DNA of 34,647 nt, taken from assembly GCA_905339295.1 (NCBI GenBank), contig CAJPFI010000016.1, forward strand, positions 1-34,647, written 5' to 3'. The translations under genes and the position numbers were made by a program. The notes under the pieces were generated by a model, which was not told where the DNA came from, did not search any database, and saw only the letters and a program-made list of their open reading frames with translations. The DNA is from Burkholderiales bacterium. Its GTDB lineage: Bacteria > Pseudomonadota > Gammaproteobacteria > Burkholderiales > Casimicrobiaceae. This document shows positions 25,595 through 33,866 of the stretch, in pieces; within the stretch, counting starts at the first letter, position 1; every line of letters starts with the position of its first letter.

Positions 25595-26638
25595 TCAGCC
25601 GACCGCGACGCCGACCAGGCTGCCGATCGCGTAGGTGACCGCGCCCGCCAACGCCCCGAGCGCGAGCATCCGCACGCCCGAGGCCATGGCGTTGCGCCCG
25701 GTGAACAGCGACAGCGTCGCGCCGGTCGCGAACAGCGCCACGGCGGTCGCGCCGATGGCGATCGGAAGCGCGTTCGCGACACCGGCGACGAACGGCACGA
25801 GCGGCAGGACCGCGCCGGTCGCGAACGCCGAGAACGAACTCGCGGCCGCGCCGTACGGCGACCCCAGCTCGGCGGGGTTCAGTCCCAGCTCCTCCCGCGC
25901 CAGCGTGTCGAGCGCGCTCTCGGGATCGGCGACGAGGCGCTTCGCGACTTCCTCCGCCTGGCGCTTCGGAACGCCCTTCGCGGCGTAGATCAGCGCGAGC
26001 TCCTGCGCCTCGGCTTCCGGGTACTGCCTCAATTCCTCGCGCTCGAGCCCGATCTGGTACTCGAAGAGCTCGCGCTGCGAGCGCACCGACACGTACTCGC
26101 CGACCGCCATCGAGAACGCCCCCGCCGCGAGTCCCGCGGCACCGGCCAGCACGATCGCCTTCGGATCGGCGCTCGCGCCGGCGACGCCCAGGATCAGGCT
26201 CGCATTCGACACGAGTCCGTCGTTGACGCCGAACACCGCGGCGCGCAGGTTGCCGCCGCTGCCGAGGCCCCGGTGGCGGCGCTCGAGCGGTGCCCCCGCC
26301 ACGGGCGGCGCATGCGCGACGGCGGCCGCGACACCGGACGACGAGTACACGGACATGCCGCGCACCTTCATCGCGGCGAGCACGCCGCGCAGCGGCCTCG
26401 GACCCAGCCATTCGACCAGCCTCGCGACCGTCCGCGTGCGCGCATCGGGCACGTACGGCGAGGGCGGCGGCCCCCCGCGCGCGCTCAGCCGCGCGCGCCA
26501 GATCGCGCCCTGCGCCTCGGCCTCCCCGGCGAGCCGCCGGAACAGCTCGGCGCGCGGCGTGCCTTCCTCGGCGGACGCGCACGCCTGGTACAGGTAGGCC
26601 GAGCGCTGCTCCTCGCGCATGCTCTCGAGCGGATTCAT
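25595..26638 (-). CDS. VIT1/CCC1-type transporter with N-terminal ferritin-like domain
   Basis: The 347-residue protein fuses an N-terminal ferritin-like/rubrerythrin-type helical domain (about residues 1-95, with EEQRSAYLYQACASAEEGTPRAELFRRLAGEAEAQG) to a VIT1/CCC1 membrane domain. The membrane part starts at LRAAVFGVNDGLVSNASLILGVAGA. It continues through GAFSMAVGEYVSVRSQREL, a cytoplasmic Glu-rich metal-sensing loop, and a C-terminal pair of hydrophobic helices. The family exports or sequesters iron or manganese. The ATG at 26638 is chosen because the conserved domain begins there. It lies downstream of the dehydrogenase-like gene on the same strand, 46 bases after its stop, with the hairpin repeat after its own stop. 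Confidence 0.9.
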   Translation of the reverse strand: MNPLESMREEQRSAYLYQACASAEEGTPRAELFRRLAGEAEAQGAIWRARLSARGGPPPSPYVPDARTRTVARLVEWLGPRPLRGVLAAMKVRGMSVYSSSGVAAAVAHAPPVAGAPLERRHRGLGSGGNLRAAVFGVNDGLVSNASLILGVAGASADPKAIVLAGAAGLAAGAFSMAVGEYVSVRSQRELFEYQIGLEREELRQYPEAEAQELALIYAAKGVPKRQAEEVAKRLVADPESALDTLAREELGLNPAELGSPYGAAASSFSAFATGAVLPLVPFVAGVANALPIAIGATAVALFATGATLSLFTGRNAMASGVRMLALGALAGAVTYAIGSLVGVAVG

Positions 26639-26684
26639 CGTGTCGGCATCGGCGGGTCGGCGGGGGCGGGCGATCGGGCAGCGG

Positions 26685-27395
26685 TCAGACGCTCCGCGTG
26701 AGCCCGCCGTCCACGCGCAGGTTCTGGCCGGTGACATAGCCGGCGTCGTCGGAAAGCAGGAACGCGACCGTGCGCGCGATCTCGTCCGCGCGGCCGTAGC
26801 GTCCCGAGGGAATGCGCGCGCGCGTGGCGTCGTCGACGCCGTGCGTGTCGACGAAGCCCGGCAGCACGTTGTTCATCCGGATGCCCTTCGCGGCATGCTC
26901 GTCGGCGTAGAGCTTGGCGAAGCTGCCGAGCGCCGCGCGCAGGCACGACGAGACCGGAAAGCGCGCGTCCGGCTCGTACGCGGCGAAGGTGGAGATGTTG
27001 ACGAACGCGCCGCGCCCTCGCGCGACCATCGACGGCGTCGCGAGCCGCGCCATGCGCACGACGTTGAGCAGCACGAGGTCGAGGCCGGCGACCCAGTCCG
27101 CGTCGGTGAGCTCGAGCAGCGGGCCCTTGGGAGGATGGCCCGTGTTGTTGACGACGCCGTCGATGCGGCCCCATGCATCGAGCGTCGCGCGGACGGTGCG
27201 CGCGAGGTCCGCCTCGACCGCGGTGCTGCCGCGCGTCGCGATGCCGGAGAGCTCCCGCGCCAGCGCATCGACGTCCGGGCCGCGGGCGAGCAGCGACACG
27301 CGCCAGCCGCGCGCGGCGAGCTCGCGCGCGCAGGCCTCGCCCATGCCGTGGCTCGCGGCCGTGACGACGGCGACGGGAGCGTCCCGCGTCGTCAT
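26685..27395 (-). CDS. SDR-like protein with SxxxR in place of YxxxK
   Basis: The 236-residue Rossmann protein belongs to the short-chain dehydrogenase/reductase superfamily. It has a cofactor loop TAASHGMG (12-19), NNTG at 83-86 instead of NNAG, S135 in FVNISTF, and a conserved [11 protein letters not shown]-terminal block. The catalytic YxxxK is missing: the aligned position reads S149-SCL-R153. I recall a conserved SDR subgroup with SS(V/C)LRA here, so this may be a fixed subfamily trait rather than decay. Classical hydride-transfer chemistry is therefore doubtful. The start ATG at 27395 overlaps the stop of the aldo/keto reductase gene (ATGA, 27392-27395), implying coupled translation. 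Confidence 0.85.
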   Translation of the reverse strand: MTTRDAPVAVVTAASHGMGEACARELAARGWRVSLLARGPDVDALARELSGIATRGSTAVEADLARTVRATLDAWGRIDGVVNNTGHPPKGPLLELTDADWVAGLDLVLLNVVRMARLATPSMVARGRGAFVNISTFAAYEPDARFPVSSCLRAALGSFAKLYADEHAAKGIRMNNVLPGFVDTHGVDDATRARIPSGRYGRADEIARTVAFLLSDDAGYVTGQNLRVDGGLTRSV

Positions 27396-28375
27396 GCGCG
27401 GGACTGCGGCGCGAGGACGGCGTCGATGCGAGCCAAGACGTCCGGCGAGAGCTGCGCGACGACGTCGAGCGCCTTCAGGTTCTCCGCGACCTGCGCGGGG
27501 CGGCTCGCGCCGGTGATCACCGACGACACGTTCGGATTCGCGAGGCACCAGGCGATCGAGAGCTGCGCGAGCGTGCAGGAGAGCTCGCGCGCGATCGGCG
27601 CGAGCCGACGCACGATCGCCATCCGCTCCGGGTCGGTGACGCGCTCGACCAGCCACTCGTAGCCCTTGACGCTTCCGCGCGAGCCCGCGGGGATGCCGTC
27701 CAGGTACTTGCCGGTCAGCAGTCCCGACGCGAGCGGGCTCCAGGTCGTCGTGCCCAGGCCGATGTCGCGATACAGGCGCCCGTAGTCGCGCTCGACGCGC
27801 TCGCGGTGCAGAAGGTTGTACTGCGGCTGCTCGGTGACCGGCTTGTGCATGTTGCGGCGGTCGGCGATGTGCCAGGCCTGCGCGATCTCCTCGGCGCTCC
27901 ACTCCGACGTGCCCCAGTAGACGGCGCGGCCGGACGAGACGATGTCGTGCATCGCGTGCACGGTCTCCTCGATCGGCGTATCGGGATCGGGCCGGTGGCA
28001 GTACAGGAGGTCGACGTAGTCGAGCTTCAGGCGCCTCAGCGATCCGTCGATCCCCTGCAGCAGGTACTTGCGGTTGAGGGTCGCCTTCTCGTTGACGTTG
28101 TCGTGGAGGCCCCAGAAGAGCTTGGTCGAGACGAGGTAGCTCGAGCGGCGCCAGCCGGCCTTCGCGAGCACCTCGCCCATGATGACCTCCGACTCGCCCT
28201 TCGCGTAGACCTCGGCGTTGTCGAAGAAGTTGACTCCGGCGTCGTACGCGGCAGTCATGCACTCGCGCGCGGCGTCGACGCCCATCTGGTTGCCGTACGT
28301 CACCCAGGATCCGAACGACAGGGCGGAAAGCCTGACGCCGCAGCGTCCGAGGCGTCGGTATTGCATGGCGGTCAT
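27392..28375 (-). CDS. Aldo/keto reductase, Kv-beta-like
   Basis: This is an NADPH-dependent (beta/alpha)8-barrel oxidoreductase of 327 residues, close to the potassium-channel beta-subunit/YghZ type. The catalytic tetrad is D52, Y57, K85 and H127 (DNAEVY, STKLFW, YCHRPD). [11 protein letters not shown] and the cofactor segment [17 protein letters not shown] near the C-terminus are intact. There is no signal peptide. Either the Met at 28375 or the one at 28366 could be the start; the frame upstream of these lacks similarity. It is the first gene of a coupled pair with the SDR-like gene and is divergent from the S9 peptidase gene. The physiological carbonyl substrate is unknown. Confidence 0.92.
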   Translation of the reverse strand: MTAMQYRRLGRCGVRLSALSFGSWVTYGNQMGVDAARECMTAAYDAGVNFFDNAEVYAKGESEVIMGEVLAKAGWRRSSYLVSTKLFWGLHDNVNEKATLNRKYLLQGIDGSLRRLKLDYVDLLYCHRPDPDTPIEETVHAMHDIVSSGRAVYWGTSEWSAEEIAQAWHIADRRNMHKPVTEQPQYNLLHRERVERDYGRLYRDIGLGTTTWSPLASGLLTGKYLDGIPAGSRGSVKGYEWLVERVTDPERMAIVRRLAPIARELSCTLAQLSIAWCLANPNVSSVITGASRPAQVAENLKALDVVAQLSPDVLARIDAVLAPQSRA

Positions 28376-28434
28376 CGGGAATATTCGCTTCGGGGAGATG
28401 GGGAACGCGCCGTCGGCCGCCGCGGGCCGGACGC

Positions 28435-28440
28435 TAGAAT
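28435..28440 (+). promoter_or_regulatory. Probable -10 for the S9 peptidase gene
   Basis: TAGAAT (five of six matches) lies 33 bases before the ATG at 28474, with a Shine-Dalgarno-like AAGGA between them. No -35 is evident in the GC-rich sequence upstream. Confidence 0.45.
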
Positions 28441-28473
28441 GCCCGCACGATTCTACCCGCAAGGACGCGAACG

Positions 28474-30513
28474 ATGACCGCCCGCCGCAAGCCGCTCACC
28501 GTCGAGTCCCTGTGGGCGCTCGCTCGCCTGGGCACGCCCACGCTCTCGCCCGACGGGTCGCTCGCCTGCGCTCCGGTGACGCGCTACGACCTCGGGAGCA
28601 ACGAGGGGTCGACCGAGCTCTGGCTCTACCCGACGAGGCCCGCGCGCGGCGCGCGGCCGCGCCGCCTCACCGCAGGCGACAAGGACAGCGGGCCCGCGTG
28701 GTCGCCCGACGGCAGGCTCGTCGCGTTCACCGCGAAGCGCAAGGACGACGAGGCACCGCAGGTCTACGTGATCGCGACCGACGGCGGCGAGGCGCGGCGC
28801 GTGACCCGGCTCGCGACCGGCTGCGCGTCGATCCGCTGGTTCGCCGACGGCAGGCGGCTGGCGTTCGTCTCGTGGGTGTGGGCGGACCTCGCGAACGACG
28901 CCGCGCAGGCGAAGCGGCTGAAGGAGCGCAAGGACGCGAAGGTCAAGGTGCACGCGACCGAGCGCGCCGAGTACCGCTACTGGGACCACTGGCTCACCGA
29001 GGGCCGCGAGCCGCACGTGTTCGTCTGCGACGTCGCGACCGGGCGCTGCCGCGACGCGCTCGCGCGCACCGGCCTGTCGCTGCCGCCCTGGGAGCCGTCG
29101 GCGAACGAGTTCGACATCGCCCCGGACGGCCGCGAGATCGCGATCACCGCGGACCTCGCGGACGAGCCTGGCATGCTGCACCGGACCGACGTCGTCACCG
29201 TCGACCTGGCGACGGGGAGCAAGCGCGTGCTGACCGCCTCGACCGGGCGTTCCGACGGCGCACCGCGCTATTCGCCCGACGCGCGCGTGATCGCGTACAC
29301 GTCGCACGACACCGAGCGCTCGCACGTCGACCAGGGCCACCTCGAGCTGGTGGCGCGGCGCGGCGGTCCGGCCCGCGCGATCGGCACGGCGTTCGACCGC
29401 GCGGTGGGCAACCTGCAGTGGGCGCCCGACGGCCGTTCGCTCCTGTTCACCGCCGAGGATCGGGGACGGACCGGCGTGTGGCGGCTCTCCGCCGGCGCGA
29501 CGCGGCCCGTGCTCGTCGTCCCCGGCGGCACGGTCGGCGGTTTCGCGCAGTCGAGAGACGGCGCGACGATCGCGTTCGACCGCGCAGGCTCGCAGCACCC
29601 GCCCGCGCTGTTCGCCTGCGCCGCCGATGGCTCGGACGAGCGCGCGCTCGAGACGACCAACGACGCGCAGCTCGCGCGGCACGCGCTCGGCGAGACGCGC
29701 GAGATCACGGTCAAGGGATGGAGACGCGAGCCGGTGCAGGTGTGGCTCGTTTACCCGCCCGGCTTCGACCCGAAGCGGAAGTGGCCGCTGATGCACGCGA
29801 TCCATGGCGGCCCGCACGCGGCGCACGGCGACGGCTGGCATTTCCGCTGGAACGCGCACGTGTTCGCCGGCCGCGGTTACGTCGTGGCGATGGTGAACTA
29901 CCACGGGTCGTCGGGCTTCGGTCAGGCGTTTCTCGAGACGATCGTCGCGCGCTACGGCGAGAAGGAGTTCGCCGACATCGAGGCGACGACCGACCACCTG
30001 CTGCGCGGCGGGGCCATCGACCGCACGCGGCTCGTCGCGGCCGGCGGCAGCTACGGCGGATTCATGGCGGCGTACATGAACGGCCACACCGACCGCTACG
30101 CGAGCTACGTGTGCCACGCCGGCTGCTACGACTGGGTCAGCATGATGGCGACCGACGGCTACATGTGGTTCCACCGCGAGCTCGGCGCGTGGCACTGGGA
30201 CGACGAGGCGCGCGTGCTGCGCCAGTCGCCGCACCACCACGTCGGCCGCGCGAAGACGCCGACGCTGGTCGTGCACGGCGAGCAGGACTTCCGCGTGCCC
30301 GCCACGCAGGCGCTGCAGTACTACCACACGCTGAAGGCGAAGGGCGTCGAGGCGCGCCTCGTCTACTTCCCCGACGAGAACCACTGGATCCTGAAGCCGC
30401 AGAACTCGGTGCGCTGGTACCGCGAGTTCCTCGACTGGATCGCCCGGCGCGCGCCGGGCGGCGGGCGATCCGCGCGGCACGCCCGCGGGCGCACGGCGCG
30501 CGTTCGGCGCTGA
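28474..30513 (+). CDS. S9 family serine peptidase (prolyl oligopeptidase type)
   Basis: The 679-residue oligopeptidase or acylaminoacyl-peptidase-like enzyme has an N-terminal beta-propeller of TolB/WD-like repeats (for example [43 protein letters not shown]) spanning about residues 15-400. A C-terminal alpha/beta hydrolase follows with [10 protein letters not shown]. The catalytic triad reads S526 in GGSYGGFM, D605 in [10 protein letters not shown] and H637 in DENHWI. No signal peptide is visible, so it is probably cytoplasmic. The ATG at 28474 is preceded by AAGGA. The gene converges on the DksA-type gene with 13 bases between stops. The last 20 residues are a basic tail beyond the conserved domain. 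Confidence 0.94.
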   Translation: MTARRKPLTVESLWALARLGTPTLSPDGSLACAPVTRYDLGSNEGSTELWLYPTRPARGARPRRLTAGDKDSGPAWSPDGRLVAFTAKRKDDEAPQVYVIATDGGEARRVTRLATGCASIRWFADGRRLAFVSWVWADLANDAAQAKRLKERKDAKVKVHATERAEYRYWDHWLTEGREPHVFVCDVATGRCRDALARTGLSLPPWEPSANEFDIAPDGREIAITADLADEPGMLHRTDVVTVDLATGSKRVLTASTGRSDGAPRYSPDARVIAYTSHDTERSHVDQGHLELVARRGGPARAIGTAFDRAVGNLQWAPDGRSLLFTAEDRGRTGVWRLSAGATRPVLVVPGGTVGGFAQSRDGATIAFDRAGSQHPPALFACAADGSDERALETTNDAQLARHALGETREITVKGWRREPVQVWLVYPPGFDPKRKWPLMHAIHGGPHAAHGDGWHFRWNAHVFAGRGYVVAMVNYHGSSGFGQAFLETIVARYGEKEFADIEATTDHLLRGGAIDRTRLVAAGGSYGGFMAAYMNGHTDRYASYVCHAGCYDWVSMMATDGYMWFHRELGAWHWDDEARVLRQSPHHHVGRAKTPTLVVHGEQDFRVPATQALQYYHTLKAKGVEARLVYFPDENHWILKPQNSVRWYREFLDWIARRAPGGGRSARHARGRTARVRR

Positions 30514-30526
30514 ACTGCGGCGGGCG

Positions 30527-30919
30527 TCACGGCGCCGCGACGGCCGGGCCCTTCCGCTCCGCCGCCTCCTGGCAGCGGATGCACCGCGCCGCCGCCGGGT
30601 ACGCGTGCAGGCGCGCCGACGGGATCGGCTCGTCGCAGGTGACGCAGCGACCGTAGCGGCCGTCCGCCATCCGCTTCAGCGCGGCCTCGACCTCGGCGAT
30701 CTCGGCGATGTCCCGGGCGACCATCGCGATGTCGAGGCCGGCCATCGCGTCGGCGACCGCCCAGTCGTCGGTGTCCTCGAGGCGATTGCGCAGCGCCATC
30801 AACTCGGGGTCGTCGTGGTCGGCGAACTGGGCGCGGATCTCGGCACGAAGCTCGCGGTGGCGGGCGCGCAGGCGCTCGGACAGGGTGCGCAGGTCGGCAG
30901 GAGACGGGGCGGCGGTCAT
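30527..30919 (-). CDS. DksA/TraR family zinc-finger regulator
   Basis: The 130-residue protein has an N-terminal coiled-coil arm (about residues 8-82) and a C4 zinc finger, C92-x2-C95-x17-C113-x2-C116. The arm tip contains D49-x2-D52-x-A54, matching the DxxDxA motif with which DksA inserts into the RNA polymerase secondary channel, so activity on transcription is plausible. It is shorter than canonical DksA and belongs to the accessory DksA/TraR group common in betaproteobacteria. It is divergent from hsp20, with a 230-base region between them that holds two inverted repeats, a FNR-like box and a sigma-32-type promoter. Confidence 0.9.
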   Translation of the reverse strand: MTAAPSPADLRTLSERLRARHRELRAEIRAQFADHDDPELMALRNRLEDTDDWAVADAMAGLDIAMVARDIAEIAEVEAALKRMADGRYGRCVTCDEPIPSARLHAYPAAARCIRCQEAAERKGPAVAAP

Positions 30920-30970
30920 CGGCGGTCTTTCGGCTCGGGGCGGCGCGACGGACGCCTGGATGGATGGTGG

Positions 30971-31006
30971 CCGATCCGCGACGGATCGGGCTTGACGCCC
31001 GTCAAG
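30971..31006. promoter_or_regulatory. Two adjacent inverted repeats, one FNR-like
   Basis: CCGATCCG-cga-CGGATCGG (30971-30989) is a perfect eight-base inverted repeat. One base later, CTTGACG-cc-CGTCAAG (30991-31006) is another; its core TTGAC-GCCC-GTCAA (30992-31005) has FNR/Anr geometry. Both lie between the divergent dksA-type (start 30919) and hsp20 (start 31150) genes. No U-tract follows, so operator sites are as likely as hairpins. Confidence 0.5.
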
Positions 31007-31032
31007 CGTCCTTCCCGCGCGAGGCGGAGGGT

Positions 31033-31059
31033 CTTGAAATGCCTTCGGCCCTGCCCCAT
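31033..31059 (+). promoter_or_regulatory. Sigma-32-type heat-shock promoter of hsp20
   Basis: CTTGAAA at 31033-31039 is followed, after a 14-base spacer, by CCCCAT at 31054-31059 and GT. This is close to the sigma-32 (RpoH) consensus in sequence and spacing. The predicted start near 31066 leaves a leader of about 80 bases before the hsp20 ATG at 31150. It points away from the dksA-type gene. Confidence 0.75.
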
Positions 31060-31149
31060 GTCTTCAGTGCAGGTACCGGGCGGGGGAGGAGCCCGCGACA
31101 GTGCGAGGCGCCCCGAACCGGACCAAGGCACAACCCAAGGAGACCCGCC

Positions 31150-31572
31150 ATGACGCGCATGCAAGTCTACGATCCTTTCGCCGGAAGCGGCATCGACGAC
31201 CTTTTCCGGGGCTTCTTCACGCCGGTCCGGCGCGAGAACGGCGGCCCGGCGCCGATCAAGGTCGACGTGAGCGAGAACGAGAAGGGCTACGTCGTGCACG
31301 CCGAGATTCCCGGCGTCAAGAAGGACGACATCCACGTCGCGATCGAGGGCAACCAGGTCTCGATCGGCGCGGAGGTCAGGCGCGAGTCCGAGAAGAAGGA
31401 AGGCGAGCGCGTGCTGCGCACCGAGCGCTACTATGGGAGCGTGTTCCGCAGCTTCGTGCTGCCGACCGATATCGACGAGGCGACGAGCGAGGCGAAGTAC
31501 GACGACGGCGTGCTCGAGCTGACGCTCGCGAAGAAGCCCGCGATCGCGGGGCGCAAGCTCGCGATCAAGTAG
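31150..31572 (+). CDS. Small heat shock protein Hsp20
   Basis: This ATP-independent holdase chaperone binds unfolding proteins in the cytoplasm. The 140-residue product has a short N-terminal arm (residues 1-35, with DPFAGSGIDDLFRGFF) and an alpha-crystallin domain (about 36-128, ending in DDGVLELTLAKK). It ends in a C-terminal IxI-like tail (KLAIK). The ATG at 31150 has an AAGGAGA Shine-Dalgarno at about 31137-31143. A sigma-32-type promoter lies about 90 bases upstream. The leader of roughly 80 bases is long enough for an RNA thermometer, but I could not identify a clear ROSE or FourU pairing around the Shine-Dalgarno by eye. Confidence 0.95.
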   Translation: MTRMQVYDPFAGSGIDDLFRGFFTPVRRENGGPAPIKVDVSENEKGYVVHAEIPGVKKDDIHVAIEGNQVSIGAEVRRESEKKEGERVLRTERYYGSVFRSFVLPTDIDEATSEAKYDDGVLELTLAKKPAIAGRKLAIK

Positions 31573-31611
31573 CGGCGCGACGCCTTACGCCGGGTCCCCG
31601 CGACGGGCGAG

Positions 31612-31623
31612 CCCCGCGCGGGG
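31612..31623. terminator. Short palindrome between convergent genes
   Basis: cccc-gcgc-gggg followed by attct lies between the convergent hsp20 and KTSC gene stops. It is a short stem and only a weak terminator candidate. Confidence 0.3.
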
Positions 31624-31631
31624 ATTCTGCG

Positions 31632-31841
31632 CTAGCGCACCCGCTTCGCGACGAACTCCTCGTCGACGTTGTCGCGGAAGTAGCTCCAGGGCGAGGTCGC
31701 GCTCGCGAGGCGCCGCCAGATCTCCGGCGACACGCCCGAGTATTCGAACGTGCCCGACGTCAGTTCGATGACGAGCTTGCGCGTGCGCTCGTCGTAGCCG
31801 GCGGCCTTGAGGTTGCCGCCGTTCATCGGCCTCATCTCCAT
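31632..31841 (-). CDS. KTSC domain protein
   Basis: The 69-residue protein consists almost entirely of a KTSC domain: GGNLKAAGYDERTRKLVIELTSGTFEYSGVSPEIWRRLASATSPWSYFRDNVDEEF, with the typical strand-turn pattern and the late S-x-G/W-x-Y-F element. KTSC domains occur alone or fused to lysyl-tRNA synthetase-like or phage proteins, and their role is unclear. I choose the ATG at 31841 because GGGAGAG lies about eight bases upstream; the Met at 31835 and an upstream Met at 31901 are less likely. It converges on hsp20. Confidence 0.8.
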   Translation of the reverse strand: MEMRPMNGGNLKAAGYDERTRKLVIELTSGTFEYSGVSPEIWRRLASATSPWSYFRDNVDEEFVAKRVR

Positions 31842-32039
31842 CGCGCGGCTCTCCCGCTGCCGTCCACGAATCCCGGCGACGCGTGCCGGGCCGTCGCGCA
31901 TCCCGCTCCGGCTGTCGACGCGGCCGCCACCCTCGCCCCGCGCGGCGCGAAACCGCTGACCCGCGCCGCCGGCGAGTATGGTCGCGGCCGCCGGGCCCGG
32001 TCAATCGGGCTTCGTCGGACGTTCGCCGGCAGGCGCGGG

Positions 32040-32067
32040 TTGCAGCCGACCGTCGCCGGTCTATACT
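32040..32067 (+). promoter_or_regulatory. Promoter very close to the YIP1 start
   Basis: TTGCAG (32040-32045), a 16-base spacer and TATACT (32062-32067; five of six) form a plausible sigma-70 promoter. Transcription would start near 32074, only a few bases before the ATG at 32077, so the mRNA may be leaderless. Confidence 0.45.
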
Positions 32068-32076
32068 CGCTGTCCG

Positions 32077-32652
32077 ATGCGCGACGTCGTCCAACGCGTG
32101 CTGCGGCTCATCCTGTCGCCGTCCGAGGCGTGGGACGAGATCGCCAGCGAGCCCGCGTCGGTCGACGTGCTGATCCGTCGCTACATCGTCCCGCTCGCGC
32201 TGCTGGCCCCGATCGCGGGCGTGGTCGGCATGTCGACCTTCGACCGCGACTGGGACCCGCGGCACGGCTACCTGGTGCCGCCCGAGGCGATCTGGTCGGC
32301 GGGCATCACGACGCTGTTCGCGTCGATCGTGTCGATCTTCGTGCTCGCCGGCATCTTCGTGATGATCGCGCCGATGTACGGCAGCTCGCGCCACTATCCG
32401 TCGGCGCTCAAGGTGGCGACCTACGGCGCGGTGCCGGTCCTCGTCGCCGGCTCGCTGCTCTTCCTGCCGGTGATGGTGATGGTCTCGGTCGTGGCGCTGT
32501 GCCACACGCTGTACCTGTACTGGATCGGCGTGCGGCGCGTGCTGGCGGTGCCCGACGAGGCGCGCACCGAGTTCGTCGGCGTGTCGCTCACGATGCTGGG
32601 CGGCCTGTCGACGCTGCTCGGCTCGGCGCTGTCGAGCATCGGCCTTTTCTGA
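32077..32652 (+). CDS. YIP1 family membrane protein
   Basis: The 191-residue inner-membrane protein has about five hydrophobic segments: near residues 35-52, 68-92, 105-135, 135-155 and 165-185. The N-terminal block RVLRLILSPSEAWDEIASEPASV is the typical bacterial Yip1/DUF1282 opening. The function of bacterial members is unknown. The frame is open upstream to 31978, but TATACT at 32062-32067 implies transcription starts just ahead of the ATG at 32077, so I use that ATG. It converges on the msrA-type gene with 21 bases between stops. Confidence 0.88.
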   Translation: MRDVVQRVLRLILSPSEAWDEIASEPASVDVLIRRYIVPLALLAPIAGVVGMSTFDRDWDPRHGYLVPPEAIWSAGITTLFASIVSIFVLAGIFVMIAPMYGSSRHYPSALKVATYGAVPVLVAGSLLFLPVMVMVSVVALCHTLYLYWIGVRRVLAVPDEARTEFVGVSLTMLGGLSTLLGSALSSIGLF

Positions 32653-32673
32653 CCGCCGCCGCCCGGACGCCGG

Positions 32674-33300
32674 TCACTTGCCGGCGCGATCGCCCCACAG
32701 CTGCTTCAGCCGCGCGTCGCGGCCGCAGCCGGTCCGGTAGTAGGTGTAGCGCACCGGGTTCTTCAGGTAGTAGTCCTGGTGGTAGTCCTCGGCGGGCCAG
32801 AACTCCCCCGCGTCGGCAACCGGCGTCACGATCGCGTCCTTGAAAGGCCTGGCCTTCGCGAGCGCCGCGATCGACGCCTCGGCCGCCTTCCGCTGCTCGG
32901 GCGAGTGGACGAAGATCGCCGTGCGGTACTGCGAGCCGACGTCGCAGAACTGGCGGTCCTTCACCGTCGGATCGATGTTGACCCAGAACACGTCGAGCAG
33001 CTTCTCGTAGCTCACCTTCGACGGGTCGTAGAGGACCTGGACGACCTCGGTGTGCCCGGTGAACCCGGACGACACCTCCTCGTAGGTGGGGTAGCGCTTC
33101 TTGCCACCCATGTAGCCCGACGTCGTCGCAAGCACGCCTGTCAGCTTGTCGTACGGCGGCTCCATGCACCAGAAACAGCCGCCCGCGAACGTCGCGACGG
33201 CGGTCATCGGCTTCGCGCCGGCCGCGGGCGCCTGCGCGCTGGCCGGCGCGGCGGCCACGAGCGCGGCGACGGTGATCGACAGGAAGAAGGCGGTCTTCAT
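32674..33300 (-). CDS. msrA: Peptide-methionine (S)-S-oxide reductase, exported
   Basis: MsrA repairs S-methionine sulfoxide in proteins. The 208-residue product starts with a clear signal peptide (residues 1 to about 22, ending PASAQ), so this copy acts in the periplasm. The catalytic motif is G41-C42-F-W-C45-M-E47, with C42 as the nucleophile. GYMGGKKRYPTYEEVSSGFTGHTEVVQVLYDP, the FWVNIDPT segment and GSQYRTAIF are all present. The Cys in CGRD near the C-terminus may act in resolving the disulfide, together with C45. No msrB is adjacent. The exported location fits an oxidative-stress role next to heat-shock and other stress genes. Confidence 0.94.
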   Translation of the reverse strand: MKTAFFLSITVAALVAAAPASAQAPAAGAKPMTAVATFAGGCFWCMEPPYDKLTGVLATTSGYMGGKKRYPTYEEVSSGFTGHTEVVQVLYDPSKVSYEKLLDVFWVNIDPTVKDRQFCDVGSQYRTAIFVHSPEQRKAAEASIAALAKARPFKDAIVTPVADAGEFWPAEDYHQDYYLKNPVRYTYYRTGCGRDARLKQLWGDRAGK

Positions 33301-33423
33301 CGGGACTCCGGGAAAGGGTCGTCCGGTTCGGTCGCGCGAGGGGCCCGGGCGCTTACGAGCCGTCCCGCCATGGTGCCAGAACCCGGCCGGGCACGATCCG
33401 CCGCTGCGGCCGCTCGCCCCGGG

Positions 33424-33816
33424 TCAGGCCTGCGGGCGCATCCGGTCGGTCGCCTCGAAGTACGCGCGCGCGTGCTTGAGGAGCGCGCCGTCGCTCGGGT
33501 GGTCCGCCGACTCGACGCCGACGACCTTCGCGGCAACGGTCGGCTCGTGCCGCTTCCACCAGTCGTACAGATGGAGCTTCGCGGCCGCGGGCCCGGTCAG
33601 CAGAACCTCGCCGCAGTCGCGGACCGCGGCGCCGATGCGCCGGAAGAAGTCGGCATCCTCGCCCGCGCGGGCACCGGAAACCGACCCGGCGCGCTGGTGG
33701 ACGTGGCGCGAGCCCGCGCCCGAGTGGACGAGCGCGGCCTCGGCCTCGTCCTGGTTGAAGGCGATGACGTGGGCCTCGCGATGGTCGACCCAGACGACGG
33801 CGTGATAGTGGTTCAT
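33424..33816 (-). CDS. Small 'translational machinery'-type protein (eRF1 domain 3-like)
   Basis: The 130-residue protein opens with NHYHAVVWVDHREAHVIAFNQDEAEAALVHS. It continues through HVHQRAGSVSGARAGEDADFFRRIGAAVRDCGEVLLTGPAAAKLHLYDWWKRHEP. This resembles short proteins of betaproteobacteria annotated as translational machinery protein, and the domain-3 fold of the archaeo-eukaryotic release-factor family; the function is unproven. The ATG at 33816 is preceded by GGAG at good spacing, so I prefer it to the Met at 33828. TAGAAT (minus 33872-33867) is a likely -10, and a FNR-like box lies about 70 bases further upstream (33923-33936). I am confident that it is a gene, less so of the family. 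Confidence 0.75.
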   Translation of the reverse strand: MNHYHAVVWVDHREAHVIAFNQDEAEAALVHSGAGSRHVHQRAGSVSGARAGEDADFFRRIGAAVRDCGEVLLTGPAAAKLHLYDWWKRHEPTVAAKVVGVESADHPSDGALLKHARAYFEATDRMRPQA

Positions 33817-33866
33817 CGCTTTCTCCATGCGTTGCGTTCCGGCCCGCTGGCCGAAGCGACAGGTCG

